Shown here one piece after another: positions 34,658 through 43,600 of a DNA stretch of 64,000 nucleotides (position 1 is its first letter; every line of letters begins with the position of its first letter). The notes under the pieces were generated by a model that saw only the letters and a program-made list of their open reading frames with translations, did no database searches and was not told the DNA's origin. A program made the position numbers and the translations under genes. The stretch is from Desulfopila sp. IMCC35006 (GTDB lineage Bacteria; Desulfobacterota; Desulfobulbia; Desulfobulbales; Desulfocapsaceae), in the NCBI RefSeq assembly GCF_005116645.1, contig NZ_SWCM01000010.1, forward strand, positions 62,001-126,000. The letters are read 5' to 3'.

Positions 34658-36111
34658 CGAAGACACCAGGTATAAGCGGATTGATTTTTGAGGAACCCCT
34701 GCTCTGGGAGAAAGGCCAGAAAGGCCGGCACGGGATGAGTATTCCGGCAAGTGATGTGCCGCCGGCGGAGTTTCCCGCCGAGCTGCAGGGGGCCGGACCT
34801 GAATTCCCCGATCTCAGTGAAATCGATGTGGTACGCCACTATACCCGATTGTCTCAATGGAATTATGGGGTGGACAGCGGTATGTATCCGCTTGGCTCAT
34901 GTACCATGAAGTATAACCCGAAAATCAACGAGAAGCTGGCCGCCACCCCCGAGCTGGCCGCCGCCCATCCGATGCTGGTCGATGATGAGGTCCAGGGCAA
35001 TCTGCAGATCATGTATGAACTGCAGCAGTATCTGGCCGCCATCACCGGGCTTCCCGGGGTCTCTTTGCAGCCGGCGGCGGGTGCCCATGGCGAGTTGACC
35101 GGAATGCTGGTCTTTGCCGCCTACCATCGCAGTCGAAATTCCAGGCGGACGAAGATCCTCATTCCTGATACCGCCCATGGCACCAATCCGGCCAGTGCCG
35201 CCCTGTGCGGCTATAAGCCGGTGCCGATCAAATCCGGGGCAAACGGTATCCTCAAGGTCCAGTCAATTGCCGAGGCAATGGATGAAGAGTGTGCCGGGAT
35301 CATGATCACCAACCCGAATACCCTTGGCCTCTTTGAAACCAATATTCGTGAAATTGCCGATATTGTCCATGCCAAAGGAGGTCTGGTGTACGGCGACGGC
35401 GCGAACATGAACGCCATCATGGGGGTTATTAACGCGGCCAGGTGTGGTATCGATGTGATGCATCTCAATCTGCACAAGACTTTTTCAACACCGCATGGCG
35501 GCGGCGGCCCGGGGGCCGGGCCGATCTGTGTCACGGCCGAGCTGGAAAAATTTCTGCCGGTACCGAGCGCCATAAAAGACGGGGATATCTATCGCCTGAA
35601 TTTTAACCGTCCTGAGTCTGTCGGCAGGGTACATGCCTTTCACGGCAATTTCTCGGTGCTGATCCGGGCCTATTGCTATATCCGGACGATGGGCGCGGAA
35701 AATCTAAAAAAAGCCAGTCAGCTGGCAGTACTCAATGCAGCATATATCAAAGAACAGTTAAAGGGTACCCTGCAGCTTGCCTACAACAGGCCCTGTATGC
35801 ACGAATGCGTCTTTTCCGACGCCCTGCAGGCAGAGGATAAAATTACCACTCTCGATATCGCCAAACGACTTATTGATTATGGTTACCATCCACCGACCAT
35901 TTATTTTCCGCTGGTGGTGCACGGGGCGCTGATGATCGAGCCGACCGAGACGGAGTGTAAAGATGATATCGACCAGTTCATTGCCACCATGAAACTGGTG
36001 GTGCAGGAGGCAAAAGAGCATCCCGAACTGCTCCGGCAGGCCCCGGTGAAGGCCAAGCTGCGTCGTCTGGATGAAACCCAGGCAGCGCGCAAGCCCTGTC
36101 TCTGCGGCTGA
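34654..36111 (+). CDS. gcvPB: Glycine dehydrogenase (decarboxylating) subunit 2
   Basis: 485-aa C-terminal half of the split P protein, with the pyridoxal-phosphate Lys in HLNLHKTFSTPHGGGGPGAG. Other features are VVRHYTRLSQWNYGVDSGMY near the N terminus, GSCTMKYNPKINE and the glycine-binding DTAHGTNPASAALCGY. With GcvPA it releases CO2 and loads the aminomethyl group on lipoyl-GcvH. The C terminus ends in a cysteine-containing RKPCLCG tail. Its last 41 bases overlap the longest version of the lipB frame. Confidence 0.96.
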   Translation: MTKTPGISGLIFEEPLLWEKGQKGRHGMSIPASDVPPAEFPAELQGAGPEFPDLSEIDVVRHYTRLSQWNYGVDSGMYPLGSCTMKYNPKINEKLAATPELAAAHPMLVDDEVQGNLQIMYELQQYLAAITGLPGVSLQPAAGAHGELTGMLVFAAYHRSRNSRRTKILIPDTAHGTNPASAALCGYKPVPIKSGANGILKVQSIAEAMDEECAGIMITNPNTLGLFETNIREIADIVHAKGGLVYGDGANMNAIMGVINAARCGIDVMHLNLHKTFSTPHGGGGPGAGPICVTAELEKFLPVPSAIKDGDIYRLNFNRPESVGRVHAFHGNFSVLIRAYCYIRTMGAENLKKASQLAVLNAAYIKEQLKGTLQLAYNRPCMHECVFSDALQAEDKITTLDIAKRLIDYGYHPPTIYFPLVVHGALMIEPTETECKDDIDQFIATMKLVVQEAKEHPELLRQAPVKAKLRRLDETQAARKPCLCG

Positions 36112-36874
36112 CCAGGTGGATAAGCAGCAAACGGCAGCCCGCCTTGTCGATCTCGGAAAAAGCGATTATGCCGCGGCCTATCGGCTGCAGCAGGCGCTGG
36201 TGGAAAAGCGCCGACAGGCAACGGCCGCAGGTGACATTTTTATAGTCACCGAACACCCGGCCACCTTTACCCTTGGCAGGCGGGGAGGGCTGCAGAACCT
36301 GATGGTTTCGGAACAGTTCCTTCAGGACAAAAACATCCCGCTGGTTCCCATCGAACGAGGCGGCGATATAACCTATCATGGCCCCGGACAACTGGTGATC
36401 TATCCGATCATCCACCTGCGCCAGGCTGGTCTGACGGTCGCTGCGTATGTCCATCAACTGGAGCAGCTGATGATCAACCTGGCTGCAGAGTGCGGGGTGG
36501 CGGCAGAACGGGACCTGAGGAACCATGGTGTCTGGGCCGGTGGCCGAAAACTCGGCAGCGTGGGGATCGCTATCCGTCATGGGGTTGCTTTCCACGGTCT
36601 GGCTCTTAATGTAGATGTTTGCCTCGAGCCTTTTTCCTGGGTCAATCCATGCGGGCTGACCGGGGTGCGGATGACGACGCTGAGTCGGGAATGCGGCAGG
36701 GCGGTTGCCCTGGACGAGGTGAAGGGGGCGCTGTTCGATCAGCTTAGAGCTGTGTTCAACCGCAATTTAATACCACTCGACAAGGACCATCCAGATGTCA
36801 CAATGTCAGAGAGAAAAAAAGACGGCCAAACCGAAATGGCTCAGGCGCAGCCTGCCGACCGGGCCGGAATATGA
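36071..36874 (+). CDS. lipB: Octanoyltransferase LipB
   Basis: Transfers octanoate from acyl carrier protein to lipoyl domains such as GcvH. Visible family motifs: FIVTEHPATFTLGRRG, IERGGDITYHGPGQLVIYP, the Lys-bearing VWAGGRKLGSVGIAIRHGV and the catalytic Cys in VNPCGLTGVRMTTL. The frame opens at ATG 36071 inside gcvPB; a GTG at 36116, just after the gcvPB stop, would give a more standard N terminus (VDKQQTAARLVDLG). The 3' end overlaps lipA by 80 bases in another frame. Confidence 0.93.
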   Translation: MKPRQRASPVSAADQVDKQQTAARLVDLGKSDYAAAYRLQQALVEKRRQATAAGDIFIVTEHPATFTLGRRGGLQNLMVSEQFLQDKNIPLVPIERGGDITYHGPGQLVIYPIIHLRQAGLTVAAYVHQLEQLMINLAAECGVAAERDLRNHGVWAGGRKLGSVGIAIRHGVAFHGLALNVDVCLEPFSWVNPCGLTGVRMTTLSRECGRAVALDEVKGALFDQLRAVFNRNLIPLDKDHPDVTMSERKKDGQTEMAQAQPADRAGI

Positions 36875-37694
36875 AAAGATCCGCCAGCTGCTGAAAAGCC
36901 ACGACCTTACCACCGTCTGCCAGGAGGCACACTGTCCCAATCAGTTTGAATGCTATGGCAAGGGGACGGCAACTTTCATGATCCTCGGTGAGAGGTGTAC
37001 GCGTAATTGCCGGTTCTGCGCTGTCCGGCACCAGCCGGAAAGCATGCCTGACCCGGAAGAAGCAGGGCGAGTCGCTGAAGCCGTCGTCATTCTCGGGCTT
37101 CGTTATGCGGTGGTTACTTCGGTGACGCGAGACGATCTCGCCGATGGCGGCGCCTCTTTTTTCGCCGAGACAATCCGTCGGATCAGGGAGAGCAGCCCAA
37201 AAACCCTGGTCGAAGTGCTGATCCCCGATCTGCAGGGGAACTGGCAGGCATTACGGACGATCATTGCGGCAGGTCCTGATGTCCTCAATCATAATATCGA
37301 AACCGTCGCCGGTCTCTACCCCGAAGTGCGGCCTCAGGCCCTCTATCAACGATCTCTGGAGCTTCTGCGTCAGACAAAAAAGATAAATGCACATCTTCCG
37401 ACCAAGTCCGGGATGATGCTCGGATTAGGCGAAACCCACCCCGAACTTGTCCAGACCTGGCATGATTTGCTGCTCTCAGGCTGCGATATTCTCACCATGG
37501 GCCAATATCTTCAGCCGAGCACCGATCATTTGCCCGTCCACCGTTTTCTGCCGCCGGAAGAATTTGCCGAACTGCAGCAGGAGGCGCTCGACGCAGGATT
37601 TTCCGGGGTGGCGTCAGGCCCTTTTGTCCGGAGCAGCTATCAGGCCGAAAAACTCTATCGACAGGCCGTCAGCCGCATCCAGAAATCGGCCTGA
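36795..37694 (+). CDS. lipA: Lipoyl synthase LipA
   Basis: Radical-SAM enzyme inserting two sulfurs into octanoyl-lipoyl domains. The auxiliary [4Fe-4S] cluster motif is CQEAHCPNQFEC, the radical-SAM motif is CTRNCRFC, and the C-terminal Ser ligand lies in GPFVRSSYQAEKLY. Length (299 aa) is normal. It starts at ATG 36795 within the 3' end of lipB and is the last gene of the lrp-gcv-lip array, giving the cell both the glycine cleavage proteins and the cofactor they need from one transcript. Confidence 0.96.
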   Translation: MSQCQREKKTAKPKWLRRSLPTGPEYEKIRQLLKSHDLTTVCQEAHCPNQFECYGKGTATFMILGERCTRNCRFCAVRHQPESMPDPEEAGRVAEAVVILGLRYAVVTSVTRDDLADGGASFFAETIRRIRESSPKTLVEVLIPDLQGNWQALRTIIAAGPDVLNHNIETVAGLYPEVRPQALYQRSLELLRQTKKINAHLPTKSGMMLGLGETHPELVQTWHDLLLSGCDILTMGQYLQPSTDHLPVHRFLPPEEFAELQQEALDAGFSGVASGPFVRSSYQAEKLYRQAVSRIQKSA

Positions 37695-37719
37695 TCCACC
37701 GGCTAATCCTGGCCGTATG

Positions 37720-38289
37720 TTAACGTGTACGGATGGCCGTACGTACTTCCTCGTCCTGCAAAATCTGCTTGACGATATCGGTCAACTGCTCATTGAGCAT
37801 CTTTTCCAGATCTTTAACAGGCGGCTGTGTTGCCGTTTCCCGGTTTGCTTCCCGGACGTACGTCTTGGTAAGCGTTGTCCCCCTGTTGGTGACAATCAGG
37901 GTGATATGACTCCTGGCGGTGGCGTTGTACAGGAGTTTGGGGCGGTTGACCTTGACCAGGAGTTCTTCAAGATTCAGCTGGATGCGGACCGGGGCGCCAT
38001 TTTCAAACACCAAGCCCTGCTCTAAAAACCCCCGCGCCAGCTGGTTGGCGACAAGGACATGGGGTTCAGTCTCATTGGGCAGCAGTACTTCAGACTGACC
38101 TTTAATCTGGTATGCCACAACCGCACTGTTTTTGCGCGCATCATGGCCGCTCAGGATCGCGGTTGTCGTATTGTCGTAGATTCCCATCGGTTGGTTCCCG
38201 GCACGGAGATGCAGGTTGGCGGACAGCGGATAATCTGCGCTGCATCCGGCAAGAAGAAAGATACATGCTACTATGGCTGTTTTTTTCAT
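37720..38289 (-). CDS. YajG-family lipoprotein
   Basis: 189 aa with a lipoprotein signal peptide: MKKTAIVACIFLLAGCSAD, lipobox LAGC (Cys 16). The remainder resembles YajG/DUF-type lipoproteins: MGIYDNTTTAILSGHDARKN, SEVLLPNETEPHVLVANQLA and a helical C terminus LEKMLNEQLTDIVKQILQDE. It is expected in the outer membrane, facing the periplasm. E. coli YajG has no firmly assigned function. The gene converges with the lipA operon and starts beside the end of a family A repeat. Confidence 0.82.
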   Translation of the reverse strand: MKKTAIVACIFLLAGCSADYPLSANLHLRAGNQPMGIYDNTTTAILSGHDARKNSAVVAYQIKGQSEVLLPNETEPHVLVANQLARGFLEQGLVFENGAPVRIQLNLEELLVKVNRPKLLYNATARSHITLIVTNRGTTLTKTYVREANRETATQPPVKDLEKMLNEQLTDIVKQILQDEEVRTAIRTR

Positions 38290-38299
38290 TGGACACTCC

Positions 38300-38635
38300 T
38301 TAGTGAATTAGAAATAATTATCTTGTGCTGTTTACAAGATAATTATTTCGTGAATGAACTTACCCCGCGAATCTTTTGGGCGGGGTTCTCTGGTGTACAA
38401 GATAATTATCTTGTGCATGAACTTACCCCCGCACAGCACGGGGACTGAAAAAAGCACCCGTCAAGCGAGTACTGAAAAGAGCCCCGCGAATCTTTTAGGC
38501 GGGGTTCTCTGGTGTACAAGATAATTATCTTGTGCATGAACTTACCCCCGCACAGGACGGGGACTGAAAAGAGCACCCGTCAAGCGAGTACTGAAAAGAG
38601 CCCCGCGAATCTTTTGGGCGGGGTTCTTTTAAAAA
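38300..38635 (-). repeat. Structured dispersed repeat, family A copy 2 (tandem, 119-base period)
   Basis: Blocks starting CCCCGCGAATCTTTT recur at 38363, 38482 and 38601, exactly 119 bases apart. The terminal hairpin has a perfect 16-bp stem (38311-38326 with 38334-38349) and a 7-nt loop: GAAATAA + TTAT + CTTGT. Each tandem unit also contains the palindrome ACAAGATAATTATCTTGT (38397-38414 and 38516-38533), carrying the same TTAT/ATAA block as the terminal stem. The orientation is opposite to copies 1 and 3. Confidence 0.9.
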
Positions 38636-38652
38636 TAAACAGTTACATAACT

Positions 38653-38832
38653 TTATTTGATTCCCCCTCATGTTCAGCTACTGAATCAGGGGGTGAACTG
38701 TTCGTGTCTCGGGACACCGTATACCCATCCTTGGGGGCTTCGCTGCAGCCGTCCATGGCTGCAGAGACCCGAGACACGAACAGTTCACCCCCCTCCATGC
38801 CGATAGGCTGAGTTTGAGGGGTAATCAAATAA
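38653..38832. repeat. Large nested inverted repeat, family B copy 1
   Basis: Outer arms: TTATTTGATTCCCCCTCA (38653-38670) pairs with 38815-38832 with one mismatch. Inner arms: 38689-38713 and 38768-38792 are a perfect 25-bp inverted repeat. Between them is a core (38714-38767) with ACCCATCC, GGGGGCTT and GCAGCC/GGCTGC that matches the core at 48177-48237, although the arms differ completely. Short ORFs in it are products of the repeat, not genes. Confidence 0.88.
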
Positions 38833-38834
38833 CT

Positions 38835-39722
38835 TTATTTCTGCGTCAGATAAACTCCCCCGACAGTAAGGACTCCGGCACATATTTGCCAGCCGGTAAA
38901 TGTATCGCCTAGAATTGACCAGCCCAGCAGCACCGAAAAAATGGGGATCAGGTTGATATAGGAAGCTGCCTGATTGGCCGGAAGATATTTTACGCCGTAA
39001 TTGAATAAGCCGTAGGCACCGAGAGTTATAACCGCACCAAGATAAATGATGGCGAGAGCAGGGCCGTGATGCAGTTGCTCAGGGAGGGCCGTCGATGGCA
39101 GGAAAAGGAGCGGGAAATAGAATAAACAGCCGATGAATGCCTGCATCGCGGTCAGGAAAAAAGGGGAATATCGCTCGGTGAGGGTTTTAAGGATGATGGT
39201 ATAGCCTGTGGCGCAGACCATGGCCAAAAATTCTAAAAAATTGCCGAGCAGTGGATTGGGAGCATCCAGGCTCGGGCTGCTCTCCATGGTGAGCCAGCAG
39301 ACGCCGGTAATGGCGATCAGTGATCCCAGCCATGATCGTCCTTTAATCCGTTCTTTCAGGAAGAGGGCGGCGGCGGTCATGACAAGTATCGGTCCAAGTG
39401 CGGTAATCATGCCCGCCTGGGAGGCGGTGGTGTTTTGTACCGCCTTGGCCTCAAAAATAAAATAGAGGCACGGTTCGCAAAAGGCCATGGCGATGATAAG
39501 TTTGTAGTCACCCCGGCAATAATGCAGTGCCTGGGTAACCCTGCGGCCGACGATTACAAAACAGATGGAGGCGACGAACATGCGGCCGAAGATCACCACC
39601 ATCGGATCATAGGCAACAAAGGCGATTTTCAGGGCGATAAACGAGCTGGCCCAGAGGATAACCGCCAGCAGCAGCGCAAGAGAAGGGAGACTGGTGATTC
39701 TGCCACTGATCGGAGATATCAT
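38835..39722 (-). CDS. EamA/DMT-family transporter
   Basis: About ten transmembrane helices in two EamA repeats: LALLLAVILWASSFIALKIA begins the first and LLGNFLEFLAMVCATGYTII the second; the end of the protein reads FTGWQICAGVLTVGGVYL. Members export metabolites such as amino acids or nucleosides; the substrate is unknown. I chose ATG 39722 (295 aa, the usual length); the frame is open to 39836, but the extra residues are polar and not typical. The stop lies inside the arm of the adjacent inverted repeat. Confidence 0.85.
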   Translation of the reverse strand: MISPISGRITSLPSLALLLAVILWASSFIALKIAFVAYDPMVVIFGRMFVASICFVIVGRRVTQALHYCRGDYKLIIAMAFCEPCLYFIFEAKAVQNTTASQAGMITALGPILVMTAAALFLKERIKGRSWLGSLIAITGVCWLTMESSPSLDAPNPLLGNFLEFLAMVCATGYTIILKTLTERYSPFFLTAMQAFIGCLFYFPLLFLPSTALPEQLHHGPALAIIYLGAVITLGAYGLFNYGVKYLPANQAASYINLIPIFSVLLGWSILGDTFTGWQICAGVLTVGGVYLTQK

Positions 39723-39870
39723 AAGAAGAGGAGAAAAAAGTGCATAGGAGTGGATGAAAAATCCCCGGGTTGGGGCGTATTGCCGGCTGACCGGCTGTTT
39801 GGTGCCTCTCTCCTTAAAGCCTGTCATAAAAAACAAGAAATATGGAGAGTGTTTTGAGATGACGAACTTA

Positions 39871-39922
39871 AACCAACCTCCAGGGCACGTATCCCGGCTT
39901 TCTTTTCGTTTACCGGCTGGTT
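39871..39922. repeat. Dispersed repeat, family F copy 2
   Basis: AACCAACC...GGCTGGTT encloses CCAGGGCACGTATCCCGG and TTTCTTTTCGTTTACCGG. It supplies the TAA stop (39921-39923) of the HAD gene on the minus strand and resembles 11803-11846, 47081-47131 and 54585-54619. Confidence 0.65.
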
Positions 39923-40607
39923 AAAATATCAGCTCCTGAAAGTTGACAATCGATTGATAGCGGGTCGAAAACTGGACGGGCAGCCTGGAGCTGGGTTTGG
40001 CGATATGTATCACATGGCGGATGCCGAATTCGGCTGCACGGTGGAGCACTTTTTCGGTATCGTCGACAAACAGGGTCCTCTCGTTATCATGGGCTAACAG
40101 CTGCTGCAGTCTGGGCCAGAACTCCGGCTGTTCCTTGGCTGCGCCGATCTCCACCGAACAGACCACCCTTTCAAACCAGTCGCCGAGCTGCACCTGGTCC
40201 ATTTTCACTTCCAGTGACTTTGGATGGGCATTGGTGATCAGGTATAATTTCTTGCCCATTTTCTGCATATGTTTGAAATATTCGATAATATGGGGATGAC
40301 AATCGACCAGATGGCGGATATCTCGTTTGAGTGCCACCATGTCGAGTTTCAGACGATCCGACCAGTAATCGAGATTGGTCCACTGCAGGGTGTTTTCGAC
40401 ACTCCGATAGATACCCAGCAGCAGTTGTGCCGCGTCGATTACATCAAGCTGGTTTTTGGCGGCGTAGACTTCGGGTACATACTGCTCCCAGAAGTAGTCG
40501 TCATAATATTTATCCAGAAGCGTGCCGTCCATATCGAGCAAGACGGTATCGATGGCGTCCCAGGAAAAATCTGGCGGAATCTGTCGTGGTGTGTCAGTGA
40601 GCTGCAT
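39921..40607 (-). CDS. HAD-family hydrolase, YrfG-like (GMP/IMP nucleotidase)
   Basis: 228 aa. HAD motif I is VLLDMDGTLLD, motif II LITNAHP and motif IV LFVDDTE, with the YrfG-specific DDYFWEQYVPEVYA, LQWTNLDYWSDRLKLD and FGIRHVIHI segments; collinear with E. coli YrfG, which hydrolyses IMP and GMP. It is expected to be cytosolic and to take part in purine nucleotide turnover. The start overlaps the end of mfd by 14 bases on the same strand, so it is probably co-transcribed with mfd. Confidence 0.88.
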   Translation of the reverse strand: MQLTDTPRQIPPDFSWDAIDTVLLDMDGTLLDKYYDDYFWEQYVPEVYAAKNQLDVIDAAQLLLGIYRSVENTLQWTNLDYWSDRLKLDMVALKRDIRHLVDCHPHIIEYFKHMQKMGKKLYLITNAHPKSLEVKMDQVQLGDWFERVVCSVEIGAAKEQPEFWPRLQQLLAHDNERTLFVDDTEKVLHRAAEFGIRHVIHIAKPSSRLPVQFSTRYQSIVNFQELIF

Positions 40608-43600
40608 GGGCGAGGGTGGTTAATTCTTCAAGCGTTGTGTCGAGAGTGTCGAAGATATGCTCGATGGAGGACAGTCGGCCGTTGAGCACCAGGCGGCTGT
40701 CCGGGGTTAATTTCGCGACAAGACTATTCTTTCTGCCGGTGTGGTGTTGTAGATACCGCAAGAGCATTTCAGCTGAAAGCGGTGTGTCGCCCTGAAAGGT
40801 GAACACCAGGCTGTCTCTGCCCTGTTCGAGTTTATTTATCCGCAATGCCGCAAGACCCTTTTTAAGGCTGATTATGCGAAACAAGGTGCTGGTTTCCACC
40901 GGCAGAGGTCCGTAACGATCAACCAGCTCGTCCTGCAGGTCAAGCTGCATTTCCGGCGGAGAGCCAGCCAGGGCTGCCATTCTTCTATAGGTTATGTAGC
41001 GCTGGCTGATGTCGGGAATGTAGCTGTCCGGAATATACGCCGAGAGCTGCAGGTTTATCTCCGGATCAAGATCGTCGCTGACCGTCTCGCACTGACCGCT
41101 TGCCGCCTGGGCTTTCAGATCGGCCACTGTCTTTTGCAGCAGATCCAGATACAGGTCATAACCGATGGCGGCGATATTGCCGCTTTGGGAGACGCCGAGG
41201 ATATTGCCGCCGCCGCGGATCTGCAGATCGCTCATCGCCAGTTTGAAGCCGCCACCCAGTTCGTTGCAGTCCATCAGGGCGCGGAGCCTGTCGCGGGAGT
41301 CTTTGCTCAGGCTGTCAAGTGACGGGACAAGCAGGTAGGCAAATGATTGGGTGCTGGACCGTCCGACCCTGCCCCGCAGTTGATAGATTTCCGCCAGACC
41401 GAGCATATCGGCCCGGTTAATGATAATGGTATTGGCTGAAGGGATGTCCAGCCCTGATTCAATTATTGTCGTGCTGACCAGGACATTGATCCTTTTTTTG
41501 ATAAAAGAGACCATGATGTCTTCGAGCTCTTTGCCGGCCATTTGCCCATGGGCAACGGCTATCTTCGCCTCGGGCACCAGCTTCTGGATGAGCGCGGCCA
41601 TCTTGTGAATCGATTTGACCCGGTTATGCACAAAGAAGACCTGCCCGCCACGCCTGATTTCCTTGGTGACCGCCTCTTTGATGACCAGGTCGTCGTAGCG
41701 GGCGACAAAGGTTTTTACCGGCTGCCGGTGTTCCGGCGGGGTGGAAATAACCGACAGGTCACGAATGGATAACAGTGACATCTGCAGGGTGCGCGGAATG
41801 GGCGTGGCGGTAAGGGTCAGGATGTCTACTTCGGCCCGCAGTTTTTTCAGTTTTTCCTTATGGGCAACGCCAAATCGATGTTCTTCGTCGATGACCAGCA
41901 AGCCCAGATTCTGGAAGACGACATCTTTGGAGAGGAGCCTGTGGGTGCCGATAACTATATCAACACCGCCATTTTTCAGCTCTTTTAAGATGGCCCGCTG
42001 TTCCGCAGCGGTACGAAAACGGTTCAGGCAGCCGATGTTCACCGGAAACCCGTGCAGTCGCTCGGCAAAGGTCTTGGCATGTTGTTCCGCCAGCACGGTG
42101 GTAGGTACCAGAACAGCCACCTGATAGCCGTCCTCGACAACCTTAAAAGCGGCACGCACGGCGACTTCGGTCTTGCCGTAGCCGACATCGCCACACACCA
42201 GCCGATCCATGGGGCGATCGCTGGTCAGATCGTCGATGACATCGTTGATCGATTTTTCCTGTCCCGGGGTTTCATCAAAATCAAAGGATTCTTCCAGTTC
42301 ATGAAAAAGCGCCCCCGGCGGTGAAAATTGCCTGCCCTCCCGTATCTCCCTGGTTGCGTAAATATGAAGAAGCTCCTGGGCGACCTTCCACACCTCTTCT
42401 TTGACCTTGGCGGTGGTGGTCTTCCAGTTCTGGGTACCAAGTTTATCGATTTTGGGTGCCCGGTCGGAAAGTCCCTGGTATCTGGTGATCAGGTTAAGCC
42501 GATCAACCGGCAGATACAACTTGTCGCCGTCGCGATATTCAATGAGCATGAAATCATTGATGATTGACTGCAGGGCGATGGTGCTGAGACCGCGATATAT
42601 CCCCAGGCCATGATCACGATGGACAACGATGTCACCATCGTGCAGTTCAGTGAAACGGAGCGGTTCGCCGGTTGCCTTCTTTTTTGTTTTTCCACCGAGG
42701 CGCATCTCGCCAAAGAGTTCACTCTCGGACAGAATATGGAGCCTGCTGTCGGAGAGCGAAAATCCCTGGGACAGGGGGTGGTCGCAGAGATACAACGACT
42801 GTTCGGCGGATTTTTCCGGGAACTGGTCAAGATTCAGGGGAGAAGGAATTATTTCAATCTGATGGTGATGCTTGCTGAGGAGTTCGGCCAGATTTTTCGT
42901 ATGACGGGAGGAGCGGCAGCAGACGATCACTTGCCCGTCTGCAGCCTGCCATTGGTAAATCTGCTCGGATAAAGGTGCCAGCAGTCCGGTTTTGGCTCTT
43001 TTGAGGGATATGTCCTGTTTCAGGAGCTGGTGGTTGCTCGAAGAAACGGCCAGGCAGCGATCGTTCTGCCGGGGAAAATCAGTCAGTCGCAACTGTTTGA
43101 ATCCAGCCAGCTGCCTGGTTATTTCATCTTTGGTGAGAAAGAGCATCTCCGGTGGCAGGGCAGGGTTGGCGAGGTCCAGAGCCGTCTGGTAATTCTGCAT
43201 GATACGTTCATGGGTGATGTCCATGGACTGGTGGATACCTTCCGGGTCAATCATCAGCACAACTGCTTCCTTGGGCAAAAAATCCAGAACCGATGAACTG
43301 GACGGAGTCTGATCCTGGAAGAACAGCGGGAGAAAAAATTCCATCCCGGCAAAGCGACGGCCGCTGCCCACCTGCTCCATAAGGCTTGCCGTTTCTTCGC
43401 TGTTCCACTGCAGTTTTTCGCCGTATCGGGAAAACAGTTGCGAAAGATTTTCCCGAACCTTCGGAGAGCTGTAGTCAAACAGCAGATCAGTCACCGGCAG
43501 CAGGGTGGCCTCGCTGATCTCCTCGGTGGAGCGCTGGGTAAAAGGGTCAAAGGAGCGCAGGGATTCGACGGTGTCGCCGAAAAAATCGAGTCGAACAGGG

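Noticed and set aside
38512-38828. Short ORFs of 61 and 99 codons within the 38.5-38.8 kb repeats
   Set aside because: They are translations of family A and B repeat DNA (e.g. DTNSSPP), without ribosome-binding sites.
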